Of a stretch of DNA of 64,000 nt, positions 25,249 to 33,227 are shown one piece after another. The stretch lies in NCBI GenBank assembly GCA_963718635.1, contig OY970367.1, positions 744,001-808,000 on the forward strand. Reading direction: 5' to 3'. The stretch comes from JAIOQJ01 sp963718635 (GTDB taxonomy: Bacteria; Planctomycetota; Planctomycetia; Gemmatales; Gemmataceae). Numbering within the stretch: position 1 is the first letter of the stretch; each line of letters opens with the position of its first letter. Made by a program: the position numbers and the translations under genes. The notes beneath the pieces were generated by a model. The model made no database searches. It worked only from the letters and a program-made list of their open reading frames with translations, and had not been told where the DNA came from.

Positions 25249-27292
25249 AGGGACGCACCACCGGCGGCAAGAGATCGCTGTCATTTGCATATACGACAGC
25301 AAACATCACATACGGCTTCTTAATTTCGTTTTTCTGCTCCGGCCCCATATTAAACGGCATCCAGGAGGTAAACTTCCAATGGTATACATTTGGGCTTTTG
25401 CCTTCAGCATAGCCAGTATAGGAACACTGCATTGACTCCCAGTACGACTTCCTTACGTCGAAACACATCTTGCCTTCTATCTTTTCACCATACTCATGCA
25501 GGGTTGCATAGTCAAAACCAGCACCGAAATCAGGGACACGACCGAAATCGGCAACCTCTTTATCAAACTTTGGCCATTTCTCCGCATCAACCTTTAGTTT
25601 GTTAAAGGCGATTGCAAAGATTCGAACTTTCTTCCCATCTTTTGGCGGCAAGTTTTTTGCGAAGTTAACGGCTGCGTTAATACCCGTGAAAGCCTTTTCT
25701 GCGCGAAGAAGCGGCTGGCCACCTTCAAAGCCGAATCTCACGTTCAATATGCCCATACACCCCTTCTGATATGCCTTGTATTGATCAGTCTCTGCATCCG
25801 AGAACAATGACCTGCGTCGAGACAGTTTCAGTATTTCTCTAAAATATGGATCGGCGTACCATGTGCCATCGACTGTTTTAAGCACAACTTCGTCAGCAAA
25901 GGGCCGCTGGCCGTAAACATATTTTATGTTTTTATCGTCTTCTGGGTCCAGGCCTGATTTATCATGCCGATTTAAACTATTATTCCCCATCTCCCTAGCA
26001 GAATCTGCGTAATCGTGTTGTCGCCTTCCATCTGGCCGAAAATCTGGGCGGTGGCCGGGTTCAAGCCTGCCAGGCTGAACGTGGTCGTATAGGTGAAATT
26101 CCCGGCCGGCTCCTTCGTGCCGCCGCCGGTGCCGTTTTCGTTGGTGTGCGGCGAAATCCACTGTGACGTGCTCGAATCGTTCGTCCAAGGTCCAAAAGGC
26201 CAACCGCTCTGCGTTACCAATGCACTGTTGGTTACGGGCCCCGATGGCGTTGCCGTGATTGTGTAGCGCGGATCGGCGCTGCCGGCCGACAACGTCGTGC
26301 CCGTCGTGCTCAAACCAGTTGAAAGATTGAACGTCACCGCTAAAGGCGCGGGGTTGAACTGGCCGCTGCTGGAACCGTATCGGCTGTCGCCGCCGTAGAC
26401 GGCATAAAGCGTGCTCGAAGCGCTTGGCATCGTCACATTGTTCAACGTCGCCACGCCATTGATCACCGTCGCGGTTCCAATGGTCGTGCCCGCCTGGGTG
26501 AAGGTCATCGTCCCCGTCGCGCCTGCGCCGACCGCCGGGCCAACGTTGGCTTGCAAATTGAACGTGCCGTCGGCATTGGGGATGGCGTTCAAGAGCGTGT
26601 TGGTCGCGTGGAGGGCCGTGCCCGTCAGCTGCGCGAAACCCGGCCGCGTTTTGGCTTCCTGAATAGGTGGCATTGTTGACGACAAAGGCGAGCGTGTTCA
26701 CGCCCGCTTGAAAACCGGAATTGAGCGTCAAGGTGCGAAATGAAGCGAAGTCGTTCGTGCCCGATGAGGTATAGCTGGTAGCGGTCCCGTTCAGCAAAAC
26801 CTGCGTGATCGTGTTGTCGCCTTCCATCTGCACGTTAAGCTGTGCCGAGGTAGAGACGAAGCCATCGAGCCGGAAGGTCGTGGCATAGGTAAAGTTGCCA
26901 GCCGGCTCTTTCGTGCCGCCCGAGGCGCCGTTCTCGTTGGCGTGCGGCGAAATCCATTGTGAAGTGCTGGTGTCTGCCGCCCAATAAGGAAACGGATAGC
27001 CGCTATTGGTAACGACGCCGCTGCCGGTGGTGTCCGGGCTAGGCGCGGCCGTGATCGCATAATGCTGATCGCTCGTGCCAGCCGTCAACGGGCTGCCATT
27101 GGCATCCACGCCCGTCGAAAAAATCGGAAACGGATCGGCCGACGGAACATCGCGACTTTCGAGAACTTCAAAGCGCAGCTTCACACTTCGAAAGGTCGGC
27201 GTTTGTTTCGGGGCGGGCTTGGACAGATAGTCCCAAACGCGGGTGGCAGAAAACCAAGCGGCAAGCCGACGCGAAATGTTCGAATGCAGCAT
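25238..27292 (-). CDS. Chimeric surface protein fused to an Rhs toxin tip (internally frameshifted)
   Basis: Opens with the planctomycete signal-region motif RFEVLESRDVPSAD, then a domain with SQWISPHANENGASGG and LNVQMEGDNTITQVLLNG. After SGSQNAAGFR (near 26633) the true sequence moves to another frame (next entry). From about 25985 this frame again carries real protein: MGNNSLNRHDKSGLDP, equivalent to the conserved Rhs tip boundary, then a tip of about 235 residues (YVYGQRPFADEVVLKTVDG ... VVYANDSDLLPPVVRPYGQ) of unrecognised type, with Cys in KGCMGI and MCFDVR. The Rhs repeat core is missing. Either the core was deleted, or the tip recombined into the surface gene. Confidence 0.6.
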   Translation of the reverse strand: MLHSNISRRLAAWFSATRVWDYLSKPAPKQTPTFRSVKLRFEVLESRDVPSADPFPIFSTGVDANGSPLTAGTSDQHYAITAAPSPDTTGSGVVTNSGYPFPYWAADTSTSQWISPHANENGASGGTKEPAGNFTYATTFRLDGFVSTSAQLNVQMEGDNTITQVLLNGTATSYTSSGTNDFASFRTLTLNSGFQAGVNTLAFVVNNATYSGSQNAAGFRAADGHGPPRDQHALERHPQCRRHVQFASQRWPGGRRRRDGDDDLHPGGHDHWNRDGDQWRGDVEQCDDAKRFEHALCRLRRRQPIRFQQRPVQPRAFSGDVQSFNWFEHDGHDVVGRQRRSALHNHGNAIGARNQQCIGNAERLAFWTLDERFEHVTVDFAAHQRKRHRRRHEGAGREFHLYDHVQPGRLEPGHRPDFRPDGRRQHDYADSAREMGNNSLNRHDKSGLDPEDDKNIKYVYGQRPFADEVVLKTVDGTWYADPYFREILKLSRRRSLFSDAETDQYKAYQKGCMGILNVRFGFEGGQPLLRAEKAFTGINAAVNFAKNLPPKDGKKVRIFAIAFNKLKVDAEKWPKFDKEVADFGRVPDFGAGFDYATLHEYGEKIEGKMCFDVRKSYWESMQCSYTGYAEGKSPNVYHWKFTSWMPFNMGPEQKNEIKKPYVMFAVVYANDSDLLPPVVRPYGQ
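25972..26640 (-). CDS. Middle part of the surface protein in the shifted frame
   Basis: Continues the upstream domain as AQLTGTALHATNTLLNAIPN, then an Ig-like repeat (TGTMTFTQAGTTIGTATVING, SSTLYAVYGGDSRYGSS), then a second copy of the N-terminal module: SQWISPHTNENGTGGG and QMEGDNTITQILL. The frame then ends GRWGIIV* where the Rhs tip begins. The module repeats the one near 26.8-27.1 kb almost word for word, showing these are tandem domains of one secreted protein. It is not an independent gene. Confidence 0.7.
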   Translation of the reverse strand, partial: GFAQLTGTALHATNTLLNAIPNADGTFNLQANVGPAVGAGATGTMTFTQAGTTIGTATVINGVATLNNVTMPSASSTLYAVYGGDSRYGSSSGQFNPAPLAVTFNLSTGLSTTGTTLSAGSADPRYTITATPSGPVTNSALVTQSGWPFGPWTNDSSTSQWISPHTNENGTGGGTKEPAGNFTYTTTFSLAGLNPATAQIFGQMEGDNTITQILLGRWGIIV

Positions 27293-27717
27293 GAACCGCT
27301 GCCCTTAACACACAGAGAAGAAGCCGTGGTGGAGAGTGTAGTAAAGCGAGTAGTGGGAACGCAAGCGTGTTTTCAAAATTTCTTTTGAATGTTTAAATAA
27401 GTGGGTTTAAAGTAGAACGGAACACCGTAAAAACATTTCCGAATTCGAGCGCGCCTAAGCTAGTGTGTCGGGTAATCGACGCAGAGCGTCGAGGAAGACG
27501 TTCGACGCGGAGCGTCAAACGAGGAGGGCGGTGCGCTTCGCGCTCCGCACAGCGTCGCGGCTAACGAATTGATCTCGTTACGCGGCTCTGCCGCGTAACG
27601 GGTCGTCGAGGCTCTGCCTCGCGCGTGACGTTGCGTGCTAAAGCGATGGTCGCTTTTCGCCCCGCGAAACAAAAACCTTTCGCGGAGCGAAAGGAGACTT
27701 TGAAGGGTTTTCACGGA

Positions 27718-27743
27718 CCCTTCGGGAAATATTTCCCGAAGGG
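27718..27743. repeat. Palindrome family with GGAAATATTTCC core, copy 1
   Basis: A perfect 26-base palindrome with core GGGAAATATTTCCC and arms CCCTTC/GAAGGG. The box TCGTGGGAAAACGC follows at 27758-27771, as in the other copies. Confidence 0.85.
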
Positions 27744-27794
27744 CGTTTCCAATTATTTCGTGGGAAAACGCGCAGACGCGAAAACGAAAATACT

Positions 27795-27881
27795 GTTAGC
27801 CGCGACGCGCAGGCTTTGCGCAGCGGAGCGATTTCTTGCCGAAAGCGCTCCGCTGCGCAAAGCCTTCGCGTCGCGGCTAAC
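27795..27881. repeat. Long inverted repeat, 36-bp arms
   Basis: 27795-27830 pairs with 27846-27881 with one mismatch. The arm starts GTTAGCCGCGACGCG and ends GCGCAGCGGAGCG. A decayed second copy occupies 28151-28234, where only the right arm is well kept. Confidence 0.85.
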
Positions 27882-27901
27882 GCAACGTTGCATGGACGAA
27901 T

Positions 27902-28124
27902 CAAGATGCGGCATGAAAATGTGAACCGTTCACACTCGAGTGGCAACGCTACCACTTCGAACGGTTCGGAGTCAGTCTGGAGTCTTACTGTAAAAGATTT
28001 ACAGTGGAGTCGATTTGACTTCGATCCGAGCCTCACTAGCAACAATGCTAGTGAGAATTGAGATCCGGCATGAAAGTGTGAACGGTTCACACTCCAGTGA
28101 AAAAGTTTTCACTTCGAACGGTTC
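27902..28124. repeat. Two copies of a nested hairpin unit with differing inner stems
   Basis: Copy 1 (27902-27968) and copy 2 (28060-28124) share CGGCATGAAA, GTGTGAAC/GTTCACAC and CTTCGAACGGTTCG, but the inner stems differ: AGTGG...CCACT in copy 1, AGTGAAAA...TTTTCACT in copy 2. Between them lie two further hairpins (27987-28005, 28032-28055). Confidence 0.75.
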
Positions 28125-28150
28125 GCCGTGACAGCAACGCAAGCGCGTCA

Positions 28151-28234
28151 GCCGCAACGCGCAGGCTTTACGAGTGGAGCACTTTTTTTATCGAAAGCGC
28201 TCCGCTGCGCAGAGCCTTCGCGTCGCGGCTAACG
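28151..28234. repeat. Second, decayed copy of the 36-bp-arm inverted repeat
   Basis: The right arm (about 28197-28234) matches 27846-27882 nearly exactly. The left arm keeps GCCGCAACGCGCAGGCTTT and then diverges. Confidence 0.75.
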
Positions 28235-28239
28235 GTAAA

Positions 28240-28294
28240 GTGCCTTGTGGAAATATTTCCATAAGGCACTGTACGAGAAAATCGTGGGAAAACG
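28240..28294. repeat. GGAAATATTTCC palindrome family, copy 2, with 3' box
   Basis: 28240-28269 is a 30-base palindrome with arms GTGCCTT/AAGGCAC and one G-T position. The box GAAAATCGTGGGAAAACGC follows at 28276-28294. Confidence 0.85.
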
Positions 28295-28361
28295 CTTGTC
28301 GGAAATGCGGAATTCGGAGTGCGGAATGGAGAAAACTTAAACCCCTGTCATTCTCCCGGCG

Positions 28362-28418
28362 CAGCTTCTGGAAATATTTCCAGAAGCTGAAATACGAGGA
28401 AATCGTGGGAAAAACGCT
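28362..28418. repeat. GGAAATATTTCC palindrome family, copy 3, with 3' box
   Basis: 28362-28389 is a perfect 28-base palindrome with arms CAGCTTCT/AGAAGCTG. The box GAAATCGTGGGAAAAACGC follows. Sequence after the box (GCGGAAATGTGGAATTCGGA) repeats that after copy 2, so the two units are a tandem duplication with exchanged palindrome arms. Confidence 0.85.
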
Positions 28419-28585
28419 TAGCGGAAATGTGGAATTCGGACTGCGGAGTAGAAGAAGTTTCAAACGCTCAACGATCAATCGCTCGTTATGCTGGCAAGTT
28501 TGCCTTGGAATCTATTCTCCTTTGATCCGGGCTATACCAGCAATGTTGCTTGTATGAATTAAGATGGGCCTAAAATGTTTAGATC

Positions 28586-31444
28586 TTAATTCCGCCCCAT
28601 CATGCCGCCGGCGGATTGGAAGGGATTCATGCCGCCTTTGGTGGCCATCAAGTTCGGGATGACCATGAAGTTGAAGCCGAAGTTGTTGATAAGGGCGTTG
28701 TAGGAGAAGCCGACGCTCCATGTCAGATCGGTGCCGGTTCGCACCAGATTCAGGCCGATGCTCTCATTCTTCGAAATGCCGAAGTCATAGGCCGTGTAGA
28801 GATTGACGCCATATTTCGGACTAAATGTATACGCGACGGACGCAGTGACCAGATGGCTGCCCAACGGCTCGAAGCTACGATACCCCAGTGTGTAATTCGT
28901 GCCGTCCGGGCGATTGAAATAACCAAGGACGTTCCAATAGTGAGTTCCCAAGGTGTAAGGATCAAACCAGCCGGTGGAGAGGAAACCGTTGCGATCGCCG
29001 ATGGCCCACGACGAACTATATTCGATGAACGATACGGGATGCCCGAAATTATCGCGATTCGGCGCCGGGAAGAAGGAAGCGGATAAGTCGAGCGTAAAGT
29101 AATCGACCGTGTGTTCCATCCCTTCGTAGCCGCGCTTGGTCTGCCAGCGCTGCCGCCATTCGCCTTGCAACACCTGGATTGTGTCCAAATTATCGGCGCT
29201 GGTGTCAACCAGACGTCGCAGAGCGTAAAGGCGCGGGTTATACATTGGCGAATTTGCTAAAGCCACGCCCGTAGGCCCCGGATAGAAAACCTGTTGCCAG
29301 GGCGTAATGTCGCGGATGGCCTCTTGCGTCGAATCATCGTTGAGCCGATCCAGCTGGGGCAGCATATTCAAAGGCGTGTCAGCCGACGCGGAGTAGTAGT
29401 TGGCGCCGAACGTCATCTTGTGAAACAGCCCCTTCACGTTGAACAGATCGCTTTGAACGTCGTCGTAAAGCCGCGACAACGGAATGCTGCCGCGAACGCC
29501 ATAGCCGCCATAGGCACGGCCACGGCTGTTGCCTTCGTTGTCTTGTGTGTAATAAGCTAGATCGCCAACTAAATAGGGAACCACCTTCGCCGGCCCCAAT
29601 GTCAAGGGCATTGATAGGTTCTGCATCCAGTCGATTCGGCCCGTATTCAACGGCGTTTCCGTCACCGTTGGAGCGCCCGGATACGACAACTGATTGGCCG
29701 GCAGATTATAGACTTGCAGATTCGCGTAACCGATGCTGCCCCAGGTGTTGTACGTCAGCCGATCAAAAAACGATTCACCGAGCAAAAATCCCTGGGCACG
29801 CGGCAGCCACTGTGTTTCGGTCACGAACGGCCGATCGAGATTCGGCTCGACGAGCAACGTCGCAGCCAGGCTCGCATGTTGATACTTCAAATAAGCAAAG
29901 GTTTCCTGATTCGGGCCCATGTCGAACTCGTACTTGTAGTACTGTTCGAGAAAATTGGCGTCGCTCAAATAAGCGACCTGTCCTTGGAACGAAAAATCAT
30001 CGTACTCCTGCACGTGCCGCCAGTAGGCGCGGCCGCGAAAGCCCGGCGGATCCCAATTCAGGTCGCGCGTGCCGGCCAGTTGATCGTGGCCTTTATCGTA
30101 AATGCCGTATGCCAGTACGTGAGTCGTAAACGGCGCGTTGTAACCAAAGAGTTGGTCGCCTGCGAGATCGTAGACCGTTCCCAACGCTGGGCCGCGCACG
30201 GAGAGATAGTCGGTCATTAGGTCCCAGCGTTCGCCCGGCAATTTCTTCACGCCTATCAGTTCGAGGATGCTCCAAGTCGTCAAAAACTGCGAACCGAAAA
30301 TGCGGTCCTGGCGATAAACAAAGTTTTGTAGAGGCCCGGTCGGATCGGCGGCATCACCGCTTAACACCGGAAACCAGAACACCGGAACGTCGGCCAACTC
30401 CAGAAACGTGTTGCGTGCATAGAAACGCTTGATGTTGCTGACGTCCTGCTCACCGGTAAACCGATTGACCACCGGCGTGCCGAAAACCGTTCGATTCAAC
30501 TGATTCTTCTCTTCGGTGATGCGCAGTTCGCGAAAGTGCAAATCAAATCCGGGATCGGCCGGCAGTTTGCTCGCCGCGCCGACGGCATCTTTGATCACAA
30601 ATTGTTCTGCGCTCAATTGTTCCATGCGGGCGCCGGTAAAATGGGCGGGAACCGGCAGGCCCGGCCTTACCATTTCCAAGTCGGCCGAGATCGCGATCGC
30701 CTTGTTTTTTGACACGTCATAATAAACACGCTTGGCACGCAACACTTTGTCCTCTGTCACCGCCGCCAGCGTGCCATAACGGATGACGACATTGCCGGTC
30801 ATATAGAGTTCGATCTGTTTATCGTCGCCGACGGTAGCGCCTTCGCGATCGCCCATGGCGCCCACTAAGTCTTGCGCTTTGCCGCCGGTCTGCCAAATCA
30901 CTAACTGGTCGGCCTCGACATCGAGAATAAGGCCTCCCTTATCCTGAAACTCGGCCAATAGTTTGATGCCGCCGGTGATGAGCGCAATCTGCTCGCCATT
31001 GGGCATATTGAGATATTTAGCATTGGTAGGGCTAGCAGAACGATTGCCGAATTTGAGCTTGCGCGTGCTGACATTGGGCAGCGGAATCGTCGGCGATTCA
31101 AACGTCGGCGGCTCGAGCGTCAGCGCGCCGCCAGGCGCGCCGGGCGTCGGGTCGATTCTCCTGGGGTCGGCATCGGTCTTCGCTTGTGGTGGTGGGGTGA
31201 CCGCTTGAACTGGCTGAATTGTGGGCTCATCGCCACTTTCCCCAGCGCCGAGTCTGGTCGTCGGTGACACCACAGGCGCTGTAGGCCGAGATACATTGTA
31301 AGGCGAAGCAGGCAGGCCAAGCGCAGGAGGCTTTTCGGAATCAGCCGTAGCTGGATTCCAAACGGGCGCAGCACCGCGAAGCATCGGCGTGATGGCCGTC
31401 GCGAGCATCCCTGCCAGCGCGAAGGTGACGATGCGCCGCCCCAC
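28586..31444 (-). CDS. LptD/OstA-like outer-membrane protein
   Basis: 952 residues. N-terminal signal MGRRIVTFALAGMLATAITP, then a Pro/Thr-rich linker (about 40-130), an OstA/LptA-like beta domain around 145-330 (GEQIALITGGIKLLAEFQ, MTGNVVIRYGTLAAV), and a large C-terminal beta-barrel with alternating aromatic strands (AYWRHVQEYDDFSFQGQVAY, LTYNTWGSIGYANLQVYN, YTLGYRSFEPLGSHLVTASV). This is the plan of LptD, which inserts LPS into the outer membrane, but the paired Cys of enterobacterial LptD were not seen and the lipid cargo here is unknown. Bordered on both sides by palindrome-rich DNA. Confidence 0.75.
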   Translation of the reverse strand: MGRRIVTFALAGMLATAITPMLRGAAPVWNPATADSEKPPALGLPASPYNVSRPTAPVVSPTTRLGAGESGDEPTIQPVQAVTPPPQAKTDADPRRIDPTPGAPGGALTLEPPTFESPTIPLPNVSTRKLKFGNRSASPTNAKYLNMPNGEQIALITGGIKLLAEFQDKGGLILDVEADQLVIWQTGGKAQDLVGAMGDREGATVGDDKQIELYMTGNVVIRYGTLAAVTEDKVLRAKRVYYDVSKNKAIAISADLEMVRPGLPVPAHFTGARMEQLSAEQFVIKDAVGAASKLPADPGFDLHFRELRITEEKNQLNRTVFGTPVVNRFTGEQDVSNIKRFYARNTFLELADVPVFWFPVLSGDAADPTGPLQNFVYRQDRIFGSQFLTTWSILELIGVKKLPGERWDLMTDYLSVRGPALGTVYDLAGDQLFGYNAPFTTHVLAYGIYDKGHDQLAGTRDLNWDPPGFRGRAYWRHVQEYDDFSFQGQVAYLSDANFLEQYYKYEFDMGPNQETFAYLKYQHASLAATLLVEPNLDRPFVTETQWLPRAQGFLLGESFFDRLTYNTWGSIGYANLQVYNLPANQLSYPGAPTVTETPLNTGRIDWMQNLSMPLTLGPAKVVPYLVGDLAYYTQDNEGNSRGRAYGGYGVRGSIPLSRLYDDVQSDLFNVKGLFHKMTFGANYYSASADTPLNMLPQLDRLNDDSTQEAIRDITPWQQVFYPGPTGVALANSPMYNPRLYALRRLVDTSADNLDTIQVLQGEWRQRWQTKRGYEGMEHTVDYFTLDLSASFFPAPNRDNFGHPVSFIEYSSSWAIGDRNGFLSTGWFDPYTLGTHYWNVLGYFNRPDGTNYTLGYRSFEPLGSHLVTASVAYTFSPKYGVNLYTAYDFGISKNESIGLNLVRTGTDLTWSVGFSYNALINNFGFNFMVIPNLMATKGGMNPFQSAGGMMGRN

Positions 31445-31602
31445 GGAGCCTCCCTTGGTCGATTCCGAATTCGGCCATCCTTGCCGAACCCTTCCCCACT
31501 CGTCTGCTTATCCCCTTGCGGAAATGAGCCCATAACTTCAGAGAGGGCAAAGTGTCAAGAGCGCTTCGGTAGGTGGTGGGTGGAAGGTGCGCCAACGGAT
31601 TC

Positions 31603-31672
31603 TGCCGAGCGGCGTGGCGTAAGCCCGCCGTGGTTCCGAACCCACGGCGGGCTTACGCCACGCCGCTCGGCA
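31603..31672. repeat. Perfect 31-bp inverted repeat
   Basis: Arms 31603-31633 and 31642-31672 are exact complements around an 8-base loop. The arm includes GGCGTGGCGTAAGCCCGCC. It lies in the 421-base gap 31445-31865 upstream of the LptD-like gene. A lone REP arm (GCGTGAGCGACTGGA) follows at about 31728-31742; nothing else was seen. Confidence 0.88.
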
Positions 31673-31865
31673 AAATTGCCAGAAAGAGTTGGCGCGCCCG
31701 AGGTGGAAGTTAAACTAAGACTGGCGAGCGTGAGCGACTGGAAAGAGACGAGTGCTCAGCATTTGCGGCTAATCCAGATGGCAGCAACTTTCCGAGACTA
31801 TTTTTGCTGCTACACGCTACCGATTTGGGTTGAACAACCTGAACACCTAATGCTATCCTGCTTTA

Positions 31866-32150
31866 ATGATGAAAACCGCAACAAAATCCGTCGATAGCAG
31901 CGTCTTGGATCGGCTGTTGAACCCATTCAGCGACAGTCTTACGCCCGCAATGGCGCGACGGCTCGTCACCTTCCGGGCCGATTCGGCGACTCAGGCTCGA
32001 GTAGATGAACTGGCGGGCAAATGCAATGAAGGCGAATTGACGCCAGCCGAACGGCGCGAGTATGAAGCATACGTTCGTGGCATCCATCTTATTTCGATTC
32101 TCCAATCGAAGGCAAGGACACTGCTGGCGAAGAGTCGCAAGCCGCGATGA
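31866..32150 (+). CDS. Small protein paired with an HNH endonuclease
   Basis: 94 residues, mostly helical: SVLDRLLNPFSDSLTPAMAR, RADSATQARVDELAGKCNEG, ELTPAERREYEAYVRGIHL. Similar small proteins occur immediately upstream of HNH endonuclease genes in planctomycetes and cyanobacteria, often overlapping them. Here the downstream start overlaps in ATGA (32147-32150). Its function is unknown; an antitoxin or accessory role is only an inference from the pairing. Confidence 0.7.
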   Translation: MMKTATKSVDSSVLDRLLNPFSDSLTPAMARRLVTFRADSATQARVDELAGKCNEGELTPAERREYEAYVRGIHLISILQSKARTLLAKSRKPR

Positions 32151-32377
32151 ATGTTGCGTTGCGAACTCTGGTGCGGCGCCGCGCTCGCTTTCGATGCGAG
32201 TATTGCGGCCTCCCCGAAGCCTATGCGCCCGTTCTGCCGCTGCACGTCGAACATGTGGTACCCCGCAAACATGGGACGGGCACGTTTTCCATTGATGACT
32301 TATTAGGGAGGCAGTTTGGGCAGCATCAGCTTCAAAATGAATGTGCCCATCCCCTTTTATTCTCCGCGCAGACCTGA
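32147..32377 (+). pseudogene. HNH endonuclease, 3' truncated
   Basis: 76 residues. The N-terminal half is a normal small HNH protein: RRRARFRCEYCGLPEAYAP (first zinc CxxC) and LHVEHVVPRKHGTG (His-Glu-His catalytic start). After KHG the expected GGTDDLDNLALACRRCN block with the second CxxC is missing and the sequence (FSIDDLLGRQFGQHQL) is unrelated. Without the metal-binding Asn/His half the nuclease should be inactive. Translationally coupled to the small upstream gene. Confidence 0.75.
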
Positions 32378-32507
32378 ACCCTTCTATCGCGACTGCCGCA
32401 AACTCCGGTGTGTCCAGCTTGATGGCAAACAGAGTAAACTCGGGCCTGTGGCGTAGTTCATGCGCGAGCGAGATGGCGTATCGGTCTCAATAGGCCTGAA
32501 AAAATAC

Positions 32508-33227
32508 TCACTTCGGACGTGTCGGGCGCCAGACGGCGGCGTTGCTCCAGTTTCCGCTGAGGTCGTAGCGAGCATTATCGACGAGGTCGCGCGGGTAGGC
32601 GACGGTGGAGTGGACAACGTCCGGATCGAAGAGTTTCGCAACGGTGCCGGCCGCCACGGCTAGCTCCGAGCAGATCCAGCTATCGCGATCGAGGATCGTT
32701 TGCCCCTTTGTTATGTCGTCTTTCATGTCACGTTCACGAAATGCAGTGCCTTGCAACAAGAGCCGGCCGATGGCGTAGCGCTTGCCGTCCTGCGCGACGG
32801 CAAACTTCGTCAACTCCTTCGATTCCTTTCCGGCGAGCTTCTTCTTGCAACGGCGTACCTGGATTAGCCCCTTAAAATCTTCCTGAAATTGCGGCAGCCG
32901 CTTGTCGACGTCGATTATCTTCACCCAGACCGAATCGTCCGGCCCGGCCTCAAGCAGCGCCATCTTGCCATCGGGTTTTTTGAAGACGACGCCCATGTGC
33001 AACGGCGAGCCCGTGCCGGCGTAAGCAAACAGCGCCGACCAGACCTCATCGTCATCGTCGTAGAAAACCAGGTCGCCTTCGCGCGGCTCGTAGGCGCAGA
33101 TTTCCTGCACAACGGCGCCGTCTGCGTTCTTGCGTTCACTCTTCAGGAAACCCACCTCGTCGGCACTCGCCGGTTGCGATGCGGCGAGCAAGGCCAGAAT
33201 GGCAGGGAGAGTCCATAGTCGCAACAT
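32508..33227 (-). CDS. Secreted papain-fold (YiiX/permuted NlpC/P60-like) hydrolase
   Basis: About 239 residues from ATG 33227, preceded by GGAAAGGAGT, a strong ribosome site. Signal peptide LPAILALLAASQPASADE. Then EPREGDLVFYDDDDEVWSAL, SPLHMGVVFKKPDGKMALLE with the candidate His, and RDSWICSELAVAAG with the candidate Cys near the C-terminus. The order His-before-Cys is that of permuted NlpC/P60 amidases such as YiiX. Likely a cell-wall or lipid amidase. No partner gene. Confidence 0.75.
   Translation of the reverse strand: MLRLWTLPAILALLAASQPASADEVGFLKSERKNADGAVVQEICAYEPREGDLVFYDDDDEVWSALFAYAGTGSPLHMGVVFKKPDGKMALLEAGPDDSVWVKIIDVDKRLPQFQEDFKGLIQVRRCKKKLAGKESKELTKFAVAQDGKRYAIGRLLLQGTAFRERDMKDDITKGQTILDRDSWICSELAVAAGTVAKLFDPDVVHSTVAYPRDLVDNARYDLSGNWSNAAVWRPTRPK

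Larger units (their letters stand above)
27450..28585. other. Palindrome-rich noncoding block
   Basis: No credible gene in 27293-28585. The block is packed with inverted repeats of different sequence: TCGACGC-AGA-GCGTCGA at 27476-27492; CGTTACGCGG-CTCTG-CCGCGTAACG at 27576-27600; CGAGG-CTCTG-CCTCG at 27607-27621; CCTTTCGC-GGA-GCGAAAGG at 27676-27694; an 8-bp stem at 27987-28005; a 10-bp stem at 28032-28055; a 9/10-bp stem at 28534-28555; and the families listed separately. Part of it recurs at 33.8-34.1 kb. Role unknown. Confidence 0.8.

Noticed and set aside
27460..28557. Several open frames of 80-150 codons in the palindrome block
   Set aside because: They are composed of repeat arms in various frames, with no start signals or protein motifs.
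27450..28585. CRISPR-like repeat array
   Set aside because: Repeats are inverted, of several unrelated families, unevenly spaced, and without unique spacers or cas genes.
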